Origin: Pelobates cultripes
Lineage: Eukaryota; Chordata; Amphibia; Anura; Pelobatidae
DNA length: 64,000 nucleotides
Direction of reading: 5' to 3'
Assembly: GCA_933207985.1 (NCBI GenBank)
Contig: OW240924.1
Coordinates: 70,798,742 to 70,862,741, forward strand
Position numbers and translations under genes: made by a program
Part shown: positions 31,375 through 42,833 of the stretch, piece after piece
Layout: each line of letters begins with the position of its first letter
Numbering within the stretch: position 1 is the first letter of the stretch
The notes under the pieces: model-generated
The model's database searches: none
The model's input: the letters and a program-made list of their open reading frames with translations, nothing else
What the model was told of the DNA's origin: nothing

Positions 31375-31665
31375 CACAAGCACCACACACACCTTAGGCA
31401 TCCCCATGGGAAAGCATTAACTCAATCAATGCTTTCCTATGACGATTTTGAAGACACCAGACGTACTTATGCAAAGCATATTGACGTCCAAAGTAGTTTC
31501 ACAGCATTAGACTCTGTGAAAAGGCAGAAAGCGCATCCAGTGAACATCTGGAAGTCAGCCACCAGCATTTGTCTTAACTCTGCAATGTTCACATTGCAGT
31601 TTCTGTAACTTGCAGGGTTAAGGGGACATGCACACTTCAATGAGAAAGTGGTCTGGATGTCACGT
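31375..31665 (-). mobile_element. T2-like MITE fragment, third subfamily
   Basis: Blocks AAAGCATTAACTCAATCAAT, ACATTGCAGTTTCTG, TGCAGGGTTAAGGGGACATG and CACTTCAATGAGAAAGTGGT correspond to the end region of the element at 57609-58019. The termini are lost. Confidence 0.5.
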
Positions 31666-32322
31666 TGAATTTACTCTTTAGAGAATAATCTTGTGGGTGC
31701 TGTCACTGAACTATGATACAAGTAGAGGGGTGTTCTGGCTTTTGCCTCCAGCTGATCACCATGTCTGATAACCTGCAGGCTACACATGTTGAAGGTCCAG
31801 GAACACCTACTCCCATCAATCCCAGATTTGCCCCAAATCTACTAACACATAAAAAGTAGAGGTGGGTTGCCAGGTTATTAGTACATATTCTACTCTTACT
31901 GCATGTGGTTTTCAGAGCACACAGGGAGCTCAGACTGATTGTCTGATTAATACACCTGTGTACAAATTAAAATCTGCCCTTGTAGGAGGGGATTTAAGAT
32001 GCTGTATAAAGGAATGGCAATAAAAGAGTTAAACACTTTAAAAAAAAAATTTAAAAATCAAATTAATCATGGTTATCACTATTATCCTGATCTTGTCTTT
32101 AATGTGCACATCTAACCAGAAGTTTAACTTTATAGAATGTGCACAGCTAATTACATTTCAAGTCTTCAGCAGTAGAAGACAGACAGTCAGAGAGCAGGTA
32201 GTTTACCGCTGGAATTATGTGTCTATAAAAAAAAAAAAGAAAAAAAAAGGGAACTATCACTTCTCTGTTCCCATTTCCCTCGCTGCAGTAAAAACGAAAC
32301 AGGTATTGAAGCATATATTGGG
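31666..32322. other. No supported gene
   Basis: Unremarkable AT-rich sequence with A runs (32040-32052, 32228-32248). An 84-85-codon frame on each strand near 32070-32400 overlaps the other and is judged random. Confidence 0.3.
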
Positions 32323-32690
32323 TTAAAGGAACACTAGAAACACAAACATGTATTTCAAACGCCATTATCTTAATATACATATTTAGGTTCCCCTGCGACA
32401 TAGAGGGTTTAAAAGGTTGAGTTTTACGTGAGATTATGTAGATTGATCATCTAGACCAGTTCAATATTTCCCCATAGGGAAACATTGGGAGGCTAGCACG
32501 CATGCACTCTGTGCTGCGAAAATCAAATGCTCTGTAGGAGAGTCATTTGATTAAGTTTCACTCGGTTGTAAGAGCCAAAGTGCCTCTAGTGGAGAAAATG
32601 GCAATGTTTTACATTGCAGGGTTAAAATGACAGGATGGCTGCACCCTCACCACTTCATTGAGATTAAGTGGAGGCAGGTAAACTCTGCAG
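32323..32690 (-). mobile_element. Worn T2-like MITE
   Basis: TTAA at 32323-32326 then AGGAACACTAGAAACACAAACA starts the element. CCCCATAGGGAAACATTGG, AATGCTCTGTAGGAGAG and ACATTGCAGGGTTAAAATGA follow in the order seen in other copies. The right tip, near CACTTCATTGAGATTAAGTGG, is degraded. Confidence 0.55.
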
Positions 32691-34204
32691 CCCTGGGGGT
32701 ATTCACGTAGAATGTGTCAAGGAGAGAATGTATACTCACCAAAACGGAGAATATACATTTAAGGCCAAAATAGTCAAACAGATTACATTTTCCAAGTTGG
32801 CCATAGATTTGGAGTTCATTGAATTGCTGACACTTAATAACACTGTCATACATTGTTTCCATAGCACTTCCTGATCACATGCACCTGTTTACATGGAATT
32901 CTGGGATTAACAAATTTGCATTGCATGCTTTGGCTCTGCCAGGAATACGATACAAATGTCTGCTGTAAAAAAAAAAAAAAAAAACCCCACACGACAGATA
33001 CATTTTAATCTACTCAAACAATACAAAATAAATCACTCTGTTTGCATAATAAAGAACTCTCTTACCTTATGCTGCCATACCTTCCTGTGTGCCGCTGTAC
33101 TTGCAAAAATGAGCAAAAAGCAAAGTGTCTAAAAAGGGGTAAGATACCAGCGCTAATTTAAAAAAAACAGTACAAAATATAAAGTAATATAAACAGATAT
33201 ATAATAAGCTGCTATAACCTCTCATAACTATATCTTACAGTTTTACACCATGATATGGTTTTTGTGTTTATGTTTTGAAGGAACTATACATTAAGATCTC
33301 AATATAAGAGAAATATTAAAGGTATATACAAAAGATATCTGTTCATCTCACTACAGCACTGAATATCTCCAATTCTATCACTTATATTTAATATAGCGCT
33401 TCACCATCATTCTGGGTTCTATTTCTACAAAAAGCAAAGTGTGTTCGTTGCACACATTGGTTACTGTGGTTTTGCACAATTCTCTGTGACCTACAGTTTG
33501 ATTTCATGCGCTCTCTGATGTTATGCAAGAACGTGCAGCACCTGGCCTCCATTCCAACCAAGACAAAACCCCATTCATTTGGCAGAACCACTAGGTTTTT
33601 TTCTGGATACATCACTTCCATGTGTTACAATAGCAGAAGTAATATAATGCACAAAGGAAATTTGTTTAGAAGTCAATGGAGCGAGTAAAGAAATAAAAAA
33701 ATAAAACTAAACTTTCCTTGATGAGTTAATTGATAACACTCCTGCATATACATCATACTTAATGAGCTAACTTGCCTTCTGCAGCAAGTTGTCTCCAACA
33801 GTTGCATACAATAACCTCAACCAAAGTTATTATATGGATTCCTTATGAGGATGTTTTAAATTAGATTACAGTTTTCTAAGGGCAAAAATATGAATATATT
33901 TAAGTTGATATCTAAGGTTTTTTTTTTTGTTTTTGTTTTGTTTAACTGACAAAAGTATTTAACATTTTAAGAGAAAATAGTGGAGTATAAAAAAAATAAA
34001 AATAAATAAGCTCCTTTTCCCAACTGAGCTGTATTGGACAAAACAAAAATTTTCAGTGATTACTATTTTAGTTAATAGCTTCTATTTTTTCAGTGTAAGT
34101 GCTTACCTTATGTATAAATCCATTTACAACATATACAATCTTTATCACTAGTTTTTAATTCCTGAAGTGCTTCATTTATAATCCTTTCGAAGCACAAACT
34201 GTCC
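32691..34204. other. No supported gene
   Basis: AT-rich sequence with short A or T runs (32966-32984, 33918-33928). Short frames on both strands near 33388-33688 overlap and carry no domain. A GGTAAGATACCAGCGCTAAT patch at about 33139 is probably part of an unnamed repeat. Confidence 0.3.
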
Positions 34205-34706
34205 TTAAAGGGTTACTCCAAGCACCATAACCACTTCAGTGGCCTGTGGCTATATTACCACTCAGCACATTAAATCCACATCCAAAATTCAGGCAAAAGT
34301 AGTCAAGCTGTGCAAAGAGCTGAGAATGTTTCAAAATCAGCTGTTACCTTAATTTCACCATCTATATTTGAAAAGGTAAAATATACCCTTTTGCTGTAAT
34401 TTTGCTTGGACAAACGCCACCTTATATCACATGTGAAATGCAAACTACATATCCACTTTAAAGGTTATATTTACAGCAACAACAAAACAAGAAATTGCTA
34501 TAAATTGACCAGAGTATTGCAAATTTTAGCCAAATAGGAAGGAAAACAAATCTCTCACTGAGATGTTTTTCAAGCTGTCTTTTTTGGCCTGGAACATGCA
34601 TGCTCCTTGCCCAGTTTCTGACAATTCCAAGTTTAGTGAATAAAAGTCTGATATTTTATTTTAAAACTCTTCTTGATCATACAAGCCTGCCCGATAAGGA
34701 GTAAGA

Positions 34707-34790
34707 TTTAACCCCTTAAGGACCAAACTTCTGGAATAAAAGGGAAGCATGACATGTCACACATGTCATGTGTCCTTAAGGGGTTTTAAC
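34707..34790. mobile_element. 84-bp palindromic MITE, piggyBac-like TTAA ends
   Basis: TTTAACCCCTTAAGGACC at the left and TGTCCTTAAGGGGTTTTAA at the right bound a palindrome centred on GACATGTCACACATGTCATG. TTAA next to a CCC...GGG terminus suggests piggyBac mobilisation. The family assignment is tentative. Confidence 0.65.
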
Positions 34791-35280
34791 TTAACATTTC
34801 CTGCAATGTATAAGTTAAAATCTAAACACTCCATTTTTACAGACCGGTTTTGGGCTTCTGTAACATTTCATTCTGAGCATGGGAGAGGTAATAAGATAGT
34901 TGGATCTACAGATGAAGGTGTATCTCAATTTGCAGAGTCAGAACTTTGTGTTTAATGTTACTCCAACCATTTTGAGGGGGTGACCTTTACTATATAATAT
35001 AAGCACTATGGATAAGGTCACCCACCTTTCTTTGCAGTAAGGCCTGCAAAAAAAAAAAAAGAAGAATTTTACCGATTTTTTTTTTTGCGCTGTGCGAAGT
35101 TCTAAGTTCTAAGAGTGAGGTTTCTCACAGACAAGCCCGTGATTGGCCCATTATGCAGACTCAGAGCACATGCGCACACTCTGTCGCAGAGAGAGAAGAG
35201 AATGGAAAGGAGGAGTGGAGATGTAAAAATAAATAAATACTGTCTGCAGCAGAGGGAGGCAGGAGATAGCGATCTTCCCA

Positions 35281-35345
35281 TTATTATTATTATTATTTAT
35301 ATAGCGCCATCAAATTCCATAGTGCTGTACAAAGGGGGCAGTCTG
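35281..35345 (-). mobile_element. L2 LINE 3' tail fragment
   Basis: A TTATTATTATTATT array then TATATAGCGCCATCAAATTCC and GTGCTGTACAAAG is the reversed tail of an L2-type LINE, as at 49440-49495. Confidence 0.75.
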
Positions 35346-35564
35346 TTGGCACACTGATGACAGAAATTATTTATGCACAGAATTCACATTAGACATCCCA
35401 GAACAGAGTCATATGTGCTGTGGGTGCAAGTAGCCTCCGGCCCAAAAGTGCAAATATCTCAGCATGTGCAGTGTTTCACACAGAAACACTGCCCATACAT
35501 ACTCCCAATACCATGACCACTTCAAATCACTGAAGTGGTAATGGTGGTTGGATTCACCCTTTAA

Positions 35565-36206
35565 AAAGCAATGGCCACAATGGATACTAACTTATAAACC
35601 CCCAAAAACCAAATTCCTTTAAAATAATAGAATTTTCAGTAATATAATAACCCATTTAGAATGGATGCACTGAAGCGCAGGCGTTTTTTCTCTCTGAATT
35701 AATTATGTTTGTTATCTTGTGATACGAAAAAAGTGAAAATGGTATTTCAGGTACAAATAAAAAATTGTAAATGAATGTTAAATACTACATTAAAAAAATG
35801 GAAAAATAGAGACGATCATTTTAAATGATGATAAGAGGGCCTCATGCACACTTCAAGCAAAAATGATTTGCTCACATTACCATATATTTCACTATTATGA
35901 GAGAAGGGCAAAATAATAAATAGAAACTGATATTCTATTGTCTACTGCCATAGGAATGTGGGTATCAAATGGTATGAGATCTTCAACAAAAATGTAACTT
36001 TAGATAAAAAGGCATCAACGCGACGCAACATGTCAAAAAAGGCACTTATTAAAGTTTTTTTCCCTTTCTTACTGCCCCAAGTGAAAATGCAGTCGCCCCC
36101 TTTTTAAACCTGCATTCCTCTTTACATATCAACGACTGCAACCAAATGCTTTTGATGGTTCCAGCGCCTTACAGCTCTATTGGGATGTTATGACCAATGC
36201 ATAACA
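35565..36206. other. No supported gene
   Basis: AT-rich, no repeat ends or coding frames that stand out. Confidence 0.3.
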
Positions 36207-38374
36207 CATACCTCCCAACTGTCCCAATTTCAGGTTCCAGTCCCAATTGTTTCACTGGTGTCCCACATTCAGGGACACTAGGTAGCTGTACCCTGCCAGC
36301 ACTGCGTAAACTCATTCTTAGATGCAAGACTGCTGTGCTGAGGGCCAGTGGCAGAACTAATGTAGAGAGAGCCTTGGTCAAGAAATTCTTTTGGGCCCCT
36401 GTCTAGCACAAGGTTGGCCAAAAGGTAAATCTGTTGTACAACACCTACGATGCTATGCCAGGTAGGGATCTAACATTTGCCCATCTTTGCAGAATTGCAT
36501 TTGTGAGCACTGTTTGTGCATTTGAATTTAATCATGTTTTTGTATGGCGTATTTGTGTGTGCATGCATATAGAGGTGTATTTGTATGTACTGTCGCCATT
36601 GGAATACAGTGGTGTACTTTTATGTCCTGTTTACGTTTGAATGCAAGGGTGTACCGTATATACTCGTGTATAAGTCGATCTCATGTATAAGTCGAGTGCA
36701 GTTTTGTGACCAACAATTGTGAAATATGCTATGCCTCGTGGATAAGTCGAGGGTAAAACTTGAAATTCTGTGATTTTTATAATTATATACACACACACTC
36801 ATACAAACACACACTGCATTATACACACACACTCATACAAACAATTTGCATTATACACACAGACTCATACAAACACACACTCTGCATTATATATGCACAC
36901 TCTGTGTGTATATAATGCAGGGTGTGTGTTTGTGTATATAAAGCAGAGTGTGTGTGTATTTAATGCAGAGTGTGTTTGTATGAGTGTGTATATATAATGC
37001 AGAGTGTGTGTTTGTATGAATGTGTGTTTGTATGAGTGTGTGTTTGTGTAGTGTTTGTGAACTAGGTGGGGGTAGGTCATTATTATTTTTTTTATTTTTT
37101 TTATTTTAATATTGAAAAAAATTATTTTAGTATTGTAATTGTTTGTTTTATTATTTAAAAATTTTTTTTTAATATTTTCATTTTTTTAAAATTTTAATAT
37201 TACATTTTTTTTTATTTTAATATTTTAATTATTTTCATTGTAATATTATGCTTGATACATGGCCTGGGAGGGGGGCTCTCATTCCCCGGTGGTCCAGTGG
37301 ATGGGCTGTGTAGGAGGGGGGGCTGGCAGCGAGCTGTAACTTACCTTTCCTGTAGCTCCGTTCCGGTCAGCTCCCTTCTCTTCCCCAGTAAGTCTCGCGG
37401 TCTGAGTGCCACGCAGAGCGTTGCCACGGGCTCTGACCCCATGGCTCTCGTGAGACTTACAGGGGAGGAGAAGGGAGCTGACAGGAGCTGCAGGAAAGGT
37501 ACGTAACAGCTCTCTGCCAGCCCCCAACAGGACCGCCGGGCTTGTAATGAGCCCGGCGGTCCTTGTCTGTATTATGGCAATGTAAGTTGCCATAATACAG
37601 ACACTGACTCGAGTATAAGTCGAGTGTGGTTTTTTCAGCACAAAAAATGTGCTGAAAAACTCGACTTATACTCGAGTATATACGGTATTTGTACGTAGGA
37701 TTGGCACCTGAATGTAGGGGTGTTTTTGTATAAATGTTGGCGTTTGACTGCAGGGGTGTTTGCATGCAGTGTTGGCCTTTGATTGCTGGGATGTATGAAC
37801 AAATACACACTCAAATACACACTGACACACACACACAGTGACAAATAATGTTTGTATTATTAGCCACCCTCCTGTTAACATACCTTTTATGTACAGGAGT
37901 GTGGTTTCACTGGGTCTTACTAATGAGAGTGAGGGGTCTGTAGCTGGCTAATACCTTGCTTCTTCTTCCTAAGCCTCCTCTCTGCCTCTTGCGCAGCTCC
38001 CTCTGTATGTGGAAGGCAGTGAATGGCTTGTACACGCATCGACTGGCCCATGCACTAAAGGCTATCCGATGGGTATTTGTATTACAGGGGCCCAGTCACG
38101 CTGCTAAAGGCCCGTGGCATCTGACCTGTCCCCTGTAATACCAATACCCATCAGGTAGCCTTCAGTGCATGGGCCACCCGATAGGCCCATTTGTAGCCAC
38201 ACCTGCAGTAGTTCCGCCGCTGCTGAGGGCACTAGTATCAGCAGTGCTCTATATATGGGGCCAGCCTAGCATGCATTCACAGGTGGGATTGCTCATTTTT
38301 GGAATGGTCAGTGATGCAATGAAGCACACCAATCCCCTGTCCTGTTTTCAAGACTCACATAGTTGGGAGGTATG
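36207..38374. mobile_element. 2.17-kb terminal-repeat element with nested elements
   Basis: CATACCTCCCAACT at 36207-36220 and its complement AGTTGGGAGGTATG at 38361-38374 face each other. ATGCATAAC is found on both sides (left at about 36198-36206, right overlapping the terminus from 38372), consistent with an 8-9 bp target duplication and a hAT-like origin. The interior holds a worn 45-bp tandem repeat (TTGAATGCAAGGGTGTA-type units at 36540-36650 and 37690-37800) that is interrupted by the element at 36652-37687. No transposase is visible. Confidence 0.7.
36652..37687. mobile_element. Nested element with ACTCGAGTATAAGTCGA-type ends
   Basis: TACCGTATATACTCGTGTAT at the left is mirrored by ATACTCGAGTATATACGGTA at the right, each followed inward by AAGTCGA / TCGACTT. 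TA flanks both sides, so a TA target duplication is likely. Inside are an inverted pair of CA/GT-rich arrays (36779-37050), an AT-rich block, and hairpins at 37320-37526 (GC-rich), 37530-37562 (GGACCGCCGGGCT stem) and 37565-37602 (GTCTGTATTATGGCAA stem). It splits the 45-bp tandem repeat of the surrounding element. I recognise the termini as a common frog repeat but cannot name the superfamily. Confidence 0.8.
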
Positions 38375-38551
38375 CATAACGCAGAACTGATCAATTGGTA
38401 AAAGTAGCAAATGAAGCCCACTGTTATCAGTCTAAGCACCAACAGTTGATAAGAAATCTACACCCCCCCTCCATTACAGGAGTCTACCTTTAAATCCTCC
38501 TTTTGCTGCTACAGGATGTAAAGCCTTATCTATCTCGATAAGGTTCCCTCA

Positions 38552-38740
38552 ACTTTATATTATTATTATTATGATTATTATTATTGCCATTTATATGGCG
38601 TCAACAGATTCCGTAGCGCTTTACAATATTATGAGAGGGGGGATTTAACTATAAATAGGACAATTAAAAAAAACTTACAGGAACGATAGGTTGAAAAGGA
38701 CCCTGCTCAAACGAGCTTACATTCTATAGAATATGGCTGA
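38552..38740 (-). mobile_element. L2 LINE 3' tail, 5'-truncated
   Basis: The TTATTATTATT array followed by CCATTTATATGGCGTCAACA, GATTCCGTAGCGCTTTACAA, TTAACTATAAATAGGACAAT and GGACCCTGCTCAAACGAGC matches almost word for word the 3' end of the near-complete element at 49430-52890, so both derive from the same L2 lineage. Confidence 0.9.
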
Positions 38741-39522
38741 AGGATGAGTTTTTCAAATTTCTGTTTCCATATATTCTTTGTTTCAAGAAAACATCTATTT
38801 CTTTTCAGAGTTTGATAAAAGGATTATAATATTAAAAAATTGTTTTGAGGTGACAGGTTTTTTTTAAGCCTCTGTCAATATATAATACTATTTAAAATAC
38901 AATAAAACAGTTTTCGCCAAAAGGTGTAAAACAATAATATAATAATAAAATATATTTAAAAAGTCCAAATATTTACAGTCCAAATATCGCAAATCCCAGC
39001 TGTTTCTGGATTCTTGGGGAATGTTGGTTCTTGGTTAAGGTGCTTGCCAATATATGTAGGGAGACACAAAGTGACAAACAATAGTGTAGACTGTTTTGAC
39101 AGGAAAATAGGACTCACAACAGATAGCCCTCACATGTTATCGAGCTTAAACTAGCTCTAAGTAGGATTGCTTGTAGCGGTACAATCCTCACTGTATATAA
39201 CTTATGAGGCGAATATCTCATAATGCATTAGGTATATGAAAGAAAAAGAAAATATCCAATAGTGCTCACTGTAAACATAAATATGTGATTCAGTACAAAA
39301 ATGTATTCTACTCAGCGCACGGGTGGAATTATCCGCACCAGGGATATGTTGGTAAATAGTTGTGTTATCCTATATAATACTATTTGTCTTATCTCAAGTA
39401 CCTCACCATAGTGACTGGAGAAGACTAGGTCACATCTCGTTTCCATACTGAATGACTTTCCTCTTCTAAACAGTTATTATTTCTGGACATCTATGTTTAT
39501 CTAGGCAGACTTTTTCAGGATA
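38741..39522. other. AT-rich, unclassified repeat-like sequence
   Basis: No gene seen. The patch 39290-39350 resembles 20935-21010 (see there). Confidence 0.35.
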
Positions 39523-39802
39523 TTTACTGTAACGGACCCTGACTGGGTACCTCCGTTGAAACATGCTCCTAGCACTTCCTGAGGGCTCCAAGCACTCCAG
39601 CAGACACCTCCAGACACTGGACGACACTCAGTCCTGGGAACTCTGGAACCTGATAGGGAATTAGCTCGAGTCCTTACAAGGACTTTCCCCATTGAATCTC
39701 CTGCAATCTGGAACAGCAGACACAGGAGCAAGTCTTCTTCCCTCCAATAACTGGATGACACACAGTTTTGGAGTGTAAACAGAACAGACAGAGCTGTGGT
39801 TT

Positions 39803-40692
39803 TATTACATAGTTACATAGCTGAAAAGAGACTTGCGTCCATCAAGTTCAGCCTACCTCACATTTGTTTTTTGCTGTTGATCCAAAAGAAGGCAAAAAAA
39901 CCCAGTTTGAAGCACAATTTTGCAACAAGTTAGGAAAAAATTCCTTCTTGACCCCAGAATGGCAGTCAGTTTTATCCTTGGATCAAGCAGTTATTACCCT
40001 ACATTGAAAGATTATATCCTTGAATATTCTGTTTTTGCAAGTATGCATCTAGTACCGGTTTGAACATCTGTATGGACTCTGATAAAATCACTTCTTCAGG
40101 CAGAGAATTCCACATCCTGATTGTTCTTACAGTAAAAAAAAACAAACAAAAAAACTTTCCTTTGCTTTAGACGAAATCTTCTTTCTTCCAGTCTAAACGC
40201 ATGGCCTCGTGTCCTATGTAAAGTCCAGTTTGTGAATAGATTTTATTGGCCCTGAATATATTTGTATAAGGCAACTTTTTTCTAAACTAAATAGGTTTAA
40301 ATTTGTTAACCTTTCTTCATAGCTGATATGTTCCATTCCTTTTATTAACTTTGTAGCCCGCCTCTGCACTTTTTCTAGTGCCATAATATCCTTCTTTAGA
40401 ACAGGTGCCCAAATTTGCACAGCATATTCAATATGGGGTCTTACCAGTGATTTATAAAGAGGCAAAATGATATTCTCGTCCCGAGAATGAATGCCCTTTT
40501 TCATACATGACAATACCTTACTGGCCTTGGCCACTGCTGATTGACATTGCACATTGTTGCATAGTTTGTTGTCTATAACAATTCCCAAGTCCTTTTCGTG
40601 TGTTGTTATCCCTAATTCGCTTCCATTAAGGGTATACGTTGCTTGTGTATTATTGCTTCTTTTATACTGGTTTTTACACAATGTTACCACCC
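39803..40692 (-). mobile_element. CR1-type LINE, 5'-truncated, inserted in an LTR
   Basis: The minus-strand end GAACTTGATGGACGCAAGTC then CAGCTATGTAACTATGTAAT is the characteristic anuran CR1 tail. Upstream lies the C-terminal part of the reverse-transcriptase ORF. Similar tails occur at 55001-55076 and, in part, at 29000-29287. Confidence 0.88.
40214..40690 (-). pseudogene. CR1 reverse transcriptase, C-terminal remnant
   Basis: The 158-codon frame contains EKDLGIVIDNKLCNNVQCQS, ILPLYKSLVRPHIEYAVQIW, and LEKVQRRATKLIKGMEH then YEERLTNLNLFSLEKS. These are the thumb and C-terminal blocks that follow the polymerase domain in CR1 LINEs. The catalytic FADD/YADD region is absent because the copy is 5'-truncated, and the frame ends early in a shifted tail. 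It makes no functional enzyme. Confidence 0.9.
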
Positions 40693-41246
40693 ACAGGATT
40701 TTGTGGCACAGCCAATCAAATACATTATAATACAGTTAAACACTCCTAGTTAGGTCAAACAAACCCTCCCCTCTGCCTGTGATAATTGCTATACACAATG
40801 GGCTGATGTAATTATCACAGGCAGGAAAATACAGTTTTTATACAATTCTTATAACTTCTAAAATCCAATCTCCAAAAAAATACATATTAATAATTAGCAC
40901 ACTTCAAATATAAACATATCCAAAATTCAGACAATTCCCTTCAGTGGTTAAAAACTTAGTTGGAAGTCCTTTTTTGACCGAAGAGGGACAAATCAGCCAG
41001 TTCCAACTGGTCTGGCAGGGACCCTTGGACAACGCCCTGCTGGAGAACAATAGGGGGAGGGGGGAGGCACACCTTCCCATGGATTCAAAGGGGCAGAAAA
41101 AGTGTCCCAAAATCCAATAAGCCCAAACAATGTTTATAAAAGGCAAACCCTCCCAGGGGCCATAGTCAGAAGGTAGGAGGAGGGCAAACAGGCCCCTCCA
41201 AAAACCAGTGGCAAGGTCACTTTCGCCATAGTTACTAAAAAACTAT

Positions 41247-41619
41247 TTAAAGGAATGCTCCCACCCCATAACAACTCCATCTCAAGAAAGTTGCTATGAT
41301 GGATGGTAAGCCTGGGCTCCATTACCTTCAGGGATTAAACTTTTTCCAAACGCTTTGATCCCAAAGTTGGTCCCCCATCAGCACTGCCTCCCTCAGCCTT
41401 TCTCAGTTCGCTGCACAGTTCAGGAAGCAAGGCAAACCTTCCTGAACTGTCTAGTGACCAGAGGAGGAGTCAGAAGGTCATGCTGCTCTGACCCTGGGAA
41501 CCATTCACTAACAGTTTAATCCCTTAAGGTCAGATGGCACCCAAAGACTCCAGCCCCCACAACAACTTCATTGAGATGGATTCTTATGAGGCTGGAGTCA
41601 TCTGGTAGTGCTCCTTTAA
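41247..41619. mobile_element. T2-like MITE, complete 373 bp
   Basis: TTAA at 41247-41250 then AGGAATGCTCCCACCCC and AACAACTCCATCTC is mirrored by CAACTTCATTGAGATGG ... GTAGTGCTCCTTTAA (TTAA 41616-41619). The terminal TTAAAGGARNGCTCC links it to the T2 set, but the interior differs from the common subfamily. Confidence 0.7.
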
Positions 41620-42282
41620 AGGATGCCTGTTCTGAGGCTACTGCATTAACATGCCATAATCTCCCCAACATATCTACCTGAAGAACAAAGGCTGATTATT
41701 TCCATCTGTAAAATCAGGTGGTTTCAAATTGTTTTATCTGGTGAGAAGTTACAGTTCTGCAATGGGAATGGACTTTCGGTGCTGAGGGGGACACTGAGTT
41801 TAGTTAAAATACTCCAAAATGGCTTCCTAGGAAAAGGAAAAAATGAATAAAAAACCCTCACCACCAGTGTGGTACCTGACCGCTACACCGAACAAATGCA
41901 TGTTTACATCGCTCTTCCGATTTTCTTATGCCTACCAGGTTACCTGTAGCGGTACTTACCCGTACAACGAGCCGGCCAGGGTCCTCCGCTCGAGCTTCCA
42001 TGTTTTGAGCGTGCTGCATATGTGACCGTTAAGAATGGGCACGTGGCCCGCTGCATGTACTGCTCAAGGAGCAAGCATGCTTCTAATGGGGAAACAGGAG
42101 CCTCGGGCTTCCATTGGTCCGCGTCATTCCAGTGCCCTGATACACGTCATGACGTGGACCAATCACATGTTATTGATAGGGTATTTAAATCTCCCTAGTC
42201 CTGTACACTGTGCACTATTGTGGTTTCTGTCCGAGTACCCTTTAGTGCGTTCCTTGATCTCTTGTATTATATTGTTCTGGTA
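41620..42282. other. Moderately GC-rich sequence, no supported gene
   Basis: From 41940 to 42275 the sequence has more CpG than its surroundings (GTAGCGGTACTTACCCG, GAGCCGGCCAGGG, TGACGTGGACCAATCACATG) and a GGGTATTTAAATCTCCC TATA-like box at 42178-42194. It has the look of a promoter or LTR fragment, but no ends, PBS or target duplication could be found. Confidence 0.35.
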
Positions 42283-42833
42283 TTAAAGGAACACTATAGT
42301 CACCTAAATTACTTAAGCTAAATAAAGCAGTTTTAGTGTATAGATCATTCCCCTGCAATTCCACTGCTCAATTCACTGCCATTTAGGAGTTAAATCACGT
42401 TGTTTCTGTTTATGCAGCCCTAGCCACACCTCCCCTGGCTATGACAGAGCCTGCATGAAAAAAAAAACTGATTTCAATTTCAAACAGATGTAATTTACCT
42501 TAAATAATTGTATCTCAATCTCTAAATTGAACTTTAATCACATACAGGAGGCTCTTGCAGGGTCTAGCAAGCTATTAACATAGCAGGGGATAAGAAAATC
42601 TTAAATAAACAGAACTTGCAATAAAGAAAGCCTAAATAGGGCTCTCTTTACAGGAAGTGTTTATGGAAGGCTGTGCAAGTCACATGCAGGGAGGTGTGAC
42701 TAGGGTTCATAAACAAAGGGATTTAACTCCTAAATGGCAGAGGATTGAGCAGTGAGGCTGCAGGGGCATGTTCTATACACCAAAACTGCTTCATTAAGCT
42801 AAAGTTGTTCAGGTGACTATAGTGTCCCTTTAA
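42283..42833. mobile_element. T2-like MITE, second subfamily, complete 551 bp
   Basis: TTAA at 42283-42286 and 42830-42833 bound AGGAACACTATAGTCACC and GGTGACTATAGTGTCCCT, so the long ends are a true inverted repeat. The inner arms also match: GTGTATAGATCATTCCCCTG on the left against CAGGGGCATGTTCTATACAC on the right, and CACTGCTCAATTCACTGCCA against TGGCAGAGGATTGAGCAGTG. The whole element is thus nearly a palindrome, with a central region of about 300 bp. Confidence 0.9.

Larger units (their letters stand above)
34205..35564. mobile_element. T2-like element, about 1.36 kb, with inner insertions
   Basis: TTAA at 34205-34208 followed by AGGGTTACTCCAAGCACC and ATAACCACTTCAGTGGCC mirrors the right end, where the complement reads TTAAAGGGTGAATCCAACCACC then ATTACCACTTCAGTG (TTAA 35561-35564). 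The two ends are inverted and match well. The interior contains an 84-bp palindromic MITE and an L2 tail. Pairing two ends 1.36 kb apart is an inference; they could belong to two damaged copies. Confidence 0.5.
39528..41230. mobile_element. Solo LTR interrupted by a CR1 LINE
   Basis: It begins TGTAACGGACCCTGAC, like the LTR at 9084, and ends GGTCACTTTCGCCATA, against GGCTGGTTCCGCCACA there. The final CA has become TA. The flanks TTTAC (39523-39527) and GTTAC (41231-41235) match at 4 of 5 bases. A TATAAAAGG box near 41135, about 100 bp from the right end, supports plus orientation and corresponds in position to AATAAAAGG in the other LTR. A CR1 LINE at about 39803-40692 is inserted. Without it the LTR is about 810 bp. 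Confidence 0.75.
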
